From: Microcaldota archaeon
Lineage (GTDB): Archaea; Micrarchaeota; Micrarchaeia; Micrarchaeales; Micrarchaeaceae
Direction of reading: 5' to 3'
DNA: 7,236 nt
NCBI GenBank assembly: GCA_021816645.1
Contig: JAKAXF010000030.1
Location: 1-7,236 of the forward strand
Under the pieces are notes generated by a model that saw only the letters and a list, made by a program, of their open reading frames with translations, was not told where the DNA came from and did no database searches. Within the stretch, counting starts at the first letter, position 1, and every line of letters begins with the position of its first letter. Below, in pieces: positions 5,228 to 7,236 of the stretch. A program made the position numbers and the translations under genes.

Positions 5228-5548
5228 CTATTTGTCTACCCTGTAGGCGTGCGCGTAAGGTATACCATCCACGATCTTTATATGCTCTTTATGTATTATT
5301 CTGCTTGATACGGCGAGATCCACCGATTTCCTGCCGACTATGTTGGCGGAGAATATATCCTGTTTGTACCTGCTATCAAGCTCCCCCTCCCCTATCAGCT
5401 CGCCTTTGTAGAATTCTGCGTAGTCCTTTATGTTTATTATTACCATACCTTCCTTTATTACCTCGTTTATCAGTTCTTCGTCGCACATAGCGAGTATGTT
5501 GCCGTTAGGCGTTTCGTGTATTTTTGCGTATATCAATCGATCAACCAT
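5228..5548 (-). CDS. DUF424 family protein
   Basis: The protein has 106 residues and matches the small archaeal DUF424 family, whose function is not established as far as I know. Recognisable parts are the first strand RLIYAKIHET, the CDEELINEVIKEG segment (22-34), an acidic FYKGELIGEGEL middle (47-57), the hallmark SANIVGRKSVDLAV (67-80) and the end KIVDGIPYAHA (91-101), which corresponds to the family's VPHAQ-like end. The start is the ATG read from 5548. A longer open frame upstream only overlaps the glycosyltransferase gene and gives non-family sequence. The first eight bases (ATGGTTGA on the minus strand) overlap the end of the glycosyltransferase gene, so translation is probably coupled. 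The protein has no membrane segment, so the pairing with a membrane enzyme does not by itself suggest a surface role. Confidence 0.85.
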   Translation of the reverse strand: MVDRLIYAKIHETPNGNILAMCDEELINEVIKEGMVIINIKDYAEFYKGELIGEGELDSRYKQDIFSANIVGRKSVDLAVSSRIIHKEHIKIVDGIPYAHAYRVDK

Positions 5549-7106
5549 ACTTGTGCAAGAATATCGTGGCCAGAGCGTAAAGCGCACCGTACCATACAAG
5601 CCATAACCCCCCGGCGACGTTGTCGCTGACGAACACGGACACATAACCCAGTGCAAAGAGCAGGGACGAGAAGGTTATTTCGAACATCGTGTTGTAAAGC
5701 GATGCCATAAGGCTCCTCTTGCTGCTGTCATGGGATTTCTGCCAGTGCGGCTTTGGGTCGAGCTTGAGCAAAGCCGCTATTGCTGCCTTCAGCCTGACGA
5801 AGGCTAGCGCAAAGTTGAGCAGGAATATCATGAGGCCCTTTTTAACAGAGTTGAAGTATAGCTTTGTAATGACCACGGGTATGAAGAATGATAGTATGAA
5901 GGCGATCATACCAAACAGTTCCAGGACGAGTGTTATGTTATTCAGGTCAAAGTTCATCAGCCTGTTTATAGTTATTGTAGCGGGCATGAAGGCCGAGAAC
6001 ACTATCAGGACCGATACGAGCGTGAAGACTATCAGGATAACAGAGAGATAGTTGAGGCCGAAACCGTGCGCTATGTAGTCCATGCTAGAAAGGGCCGTGA
6101 CGTTCTTGATCCTTCTCTTGCCCCTGAATTTTTTAGTGATGTACTGCAGGAACTGCGTGTCGCCGTAGTTGTATCTCCACTGCTGCTTAACCAGTGCGGT
6201 GAAGGTGGCGAGCGGCCTACCCAGTGCGTAAACCTTTGGGATGTAAAGGCTCCTGAAGTTCTTTTCGTCAGATTCGAAACTGAAGAACGTATCCTCTATA
6301 ACATACTCGGGGAAGCCACCTATTTCATCTAGGGCGCTCCTCTTGACTATCCCACACGAACCCGCGAATATCGCTGTGTTGTGGAGCGCCCTTGCGGTCT
6401 GAATGAACCTGAAGAAGAAGGCGTTGAACAGATCAACAGAATCGGAGAAGAACGTGCCCTTCGCGGACCTTTTTTCGGTCTGCACGTAGGATAGCTTCTT
6501 GTCTTGGAAGTACGGGAGCAGATCGATTAGGAAATTCTTGTTTGTTAGATATTCGTCGCCATCGAATACCGCGATGAACTTCTCTTTCGATACCTTGAGC
6601 ATGTCGTTTAACGCACCTCCCTTGTATCCCCTTCTGTTATTCCTGTGGAGATATACTATCCCGTGTTCCATGCTGTAACTGCGCAGCTCGTCAATAGTCT
6701 CTTGCACGTTGGAGTCGTCAAGCAGGTAGTATCTTATCCTATCCTTTGGGTAACCGAGGGTCATTAGCTTCGATAGTGTTCTCTTTACCGTTCTTGGATT
6801 TTCGTTGTAAACGGGCACGGCTACAGCTACGGTAGGAAATTCCTCCAAAGGTTTTAGCCCTCTCTTGATGCTGTTTAGATAGTTTGGATAGAAGTATGCC
6901 TTGTAGTACCAGTACGCCGCGAATATGTTGAAGAAACCGGATACGCCGGAGAGCAGCAGAAACGCAGAGGCGAGAACGTACATGTATATGCTCTTCGATA
7001 TGACGAAAAGGTAGGCTGAGAACAGCAAGCCAGCAACAGCCAGAAGCACGAATAGGACAACGGTTACTATCCTCAGCGTATGCCTATTCGCAATAGTTTC
7101 CTGCAT
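5541..7106 (-). CDS. Membrane GT2 family glycosyltransferase (cellulose/hyaluronan synthase-like)
   Basis: This 521-residue processive-type glycosyltransferase probably builds or extends a surface polysaccharide or glycolipid from a nucleotide sugar at the inner face of the membrane. Two N-terminal membrane helices (about 12-36 and 40-65) lead into the GT-A domain: VAVAVPVYNE (93-102), the first Asp pair LLDDS (128-132), GYKGGALN (160-167), the metal-binding DGD (182-184), the acceptor-site ED (271-272) and QQWRY (308-312), which is the Q(Q/R)xRW-type signature. About five further hydrophobic segments follow (roughly 354-375, 393-415, 423-443, 474-494 and 499-517). A polar loop with KPHWQKSHDSSKR (452-464) separates the last two from the rest. 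All the catalytic acids are present. The start is the ATG read from 7106, just before the first helix. DUF424 follows with an 8-base overlap. The polymer cannot be told from sequence; cellulose, hyaluronan and other beta-glycan synthases share this plan. Confidence 0.92.
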   Translation of the reverse strand: MQETIANRHTLRIVTVVLFVLLAVAGLLFSAYLFVISKSIYMYVLASAFLLLSGVSGFFNIFAAYWYYKAYFYPNYLNSIKRGLKPLEEFPTVAVAVPVYNENPRTVKRTLSKLMTLGYPKDRIRYYLLDDSNVQETIDELRSYSMEHGIVYLHRNNRRGYKGGALNDMLKVSKEKFIAVFDGDEYLTNKNFLIDLLPYFQDKKLSYVQTEKRSAKGTFFSDSVDLFNAFFFRFIQTARALHNTAIFAGSCGIVKRSALDEIGGFPEYVIEDTFFSFESDEKNFRSLYIPKVYALGRPLATFTALVKQQWRYNYGDTQFLQYITKKFRGKRRIKNVTALSSMDYIAHGFGLNYLSVILIVFTLVSVLIVFSAFMPATITINRLMNFDLNNITLVLELFGMIAFILSFFIPVVITKLYFNSVKKGLMIFLLNFALAFVRLKAAIAALLKLDPKPHWQKSHDSSKRSLMASLYNTMFEITFSSLLFALGYVSVFVSDNVAGGLWLVWYGALYALATIFLHKYG

Positions 7107-7143
7107 CGAATCAGCTCTAACGGAACATATGTATTAAGCGCCG

Positions 7144-7158
7144 TATTCTTAAATCTTT
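7144..7158 (-). promoter_or_regulatory. Candidate BRE/TATA for the GT2-DUF424 operon
   Basis: On the minus strand AAAAGATTTAAGAATA resembles a BRE followed by a TATA box. It would place the transcript start near 7124 and give a leader of about 18 bases before the ATG at 7106. A second AT-rich stretch (7121-7136) would fit a leaderless start instead. I see no gene or RNA in the remaining bases out to 7236, though AT-rich sequence near 7187-7200 could serve a gene beyond the window. Confidence 0.35.
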
Positions 7159-7236
7159 TCCGAGCTGCGGCGCATATCCCTTGATAAGTAAAAAATAAAA
7201 ACACACGCCCAGGTTACTGTTTATTGTTAGATCGGA

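Noticed and set aside
5549..5656. Longer N-terminus for DUF424
   Set aside because: The extra residues are Cys/Ser/Pro-rich and unlike the family. They lie wholly inside the glycosyltransferase gene in another frame.
7107..7236. Possible gene or small RNA at the right edge
   Set aside because: No open frame, tRNA-like fold or convincing repeat is visible. Only AT-rich promoter-like stretches are seen.

Overview
The window is archaeal. It carries a nascent-polypeptide-associated complex (NAC) alpha homologue with a UBA tail, a DUF424 protein, a beta-CASP RNase of the archaeal CPSF type, a tRNA-Ala gene with a bulge-helix-bulge intron, and AT-rich TATA-like stretches rather than bacterial promoters. 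Isoleucine is often ATA and arginine AGG/AGA, with mid-range GC. A DPANN/Micrarchaeota-like (ARMAN) or related small-genome archaeon is plausible, but that is inference; the lineage cannot be fixed from the sequence alone.

Layout, left to right. (1) 1-864, plus: the C-terminal three quarters of a GT4 glycosyltransferase cut by the window edge. (2) About 890-1623, plus: a long coiled-coil protein whose open frame has no normal start codon at the expected place. (3) 1741-3051, plus: a KH-less beta-CASP metallo-beta-lactamase ribonuclease with all catalytic motifs. (4) 3163-3528, plus: a small, highly basic-tailed protein of unknown function. (5) 3545-3653: tRNA-Ala(UGC) with a 37-nt intron and unusual elbow bases. 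(6) 3665-4766, plus: two tightly spaced genes, a diverged family I inorganic pyrophosphatase-like protein and a histidine phosphatase, both lower in GC than the genes sampled around them. (7) 4842-5213, plus: NAC alpha. (8) 5228-7106, minus: a membrane GT2 glycosyltransferase followed by an overlapping DUF424 gene, convergent with NAC. (9) 7107-7236: intergenic, apart from a possible promoter for the minus-strand pair.

Functionally this is a housekeeping neighbourhood. It covers RNA processing (beta-CASP RNase, tRNA), co-translational chaperoning (NAC), phosphate-ester hydrolysis (PPase-like plus histidine phosphatase) and surface or lipid glycosylation (GT4, GT2). I see no mobile element, CRISPR array or defence cassette. 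The points most worth following up are the PPase-like protein with altered metal/phosphate ligands, the tRNA-Ala with G at position 55, and the start or frameshift problem of the coiled-coil gene.
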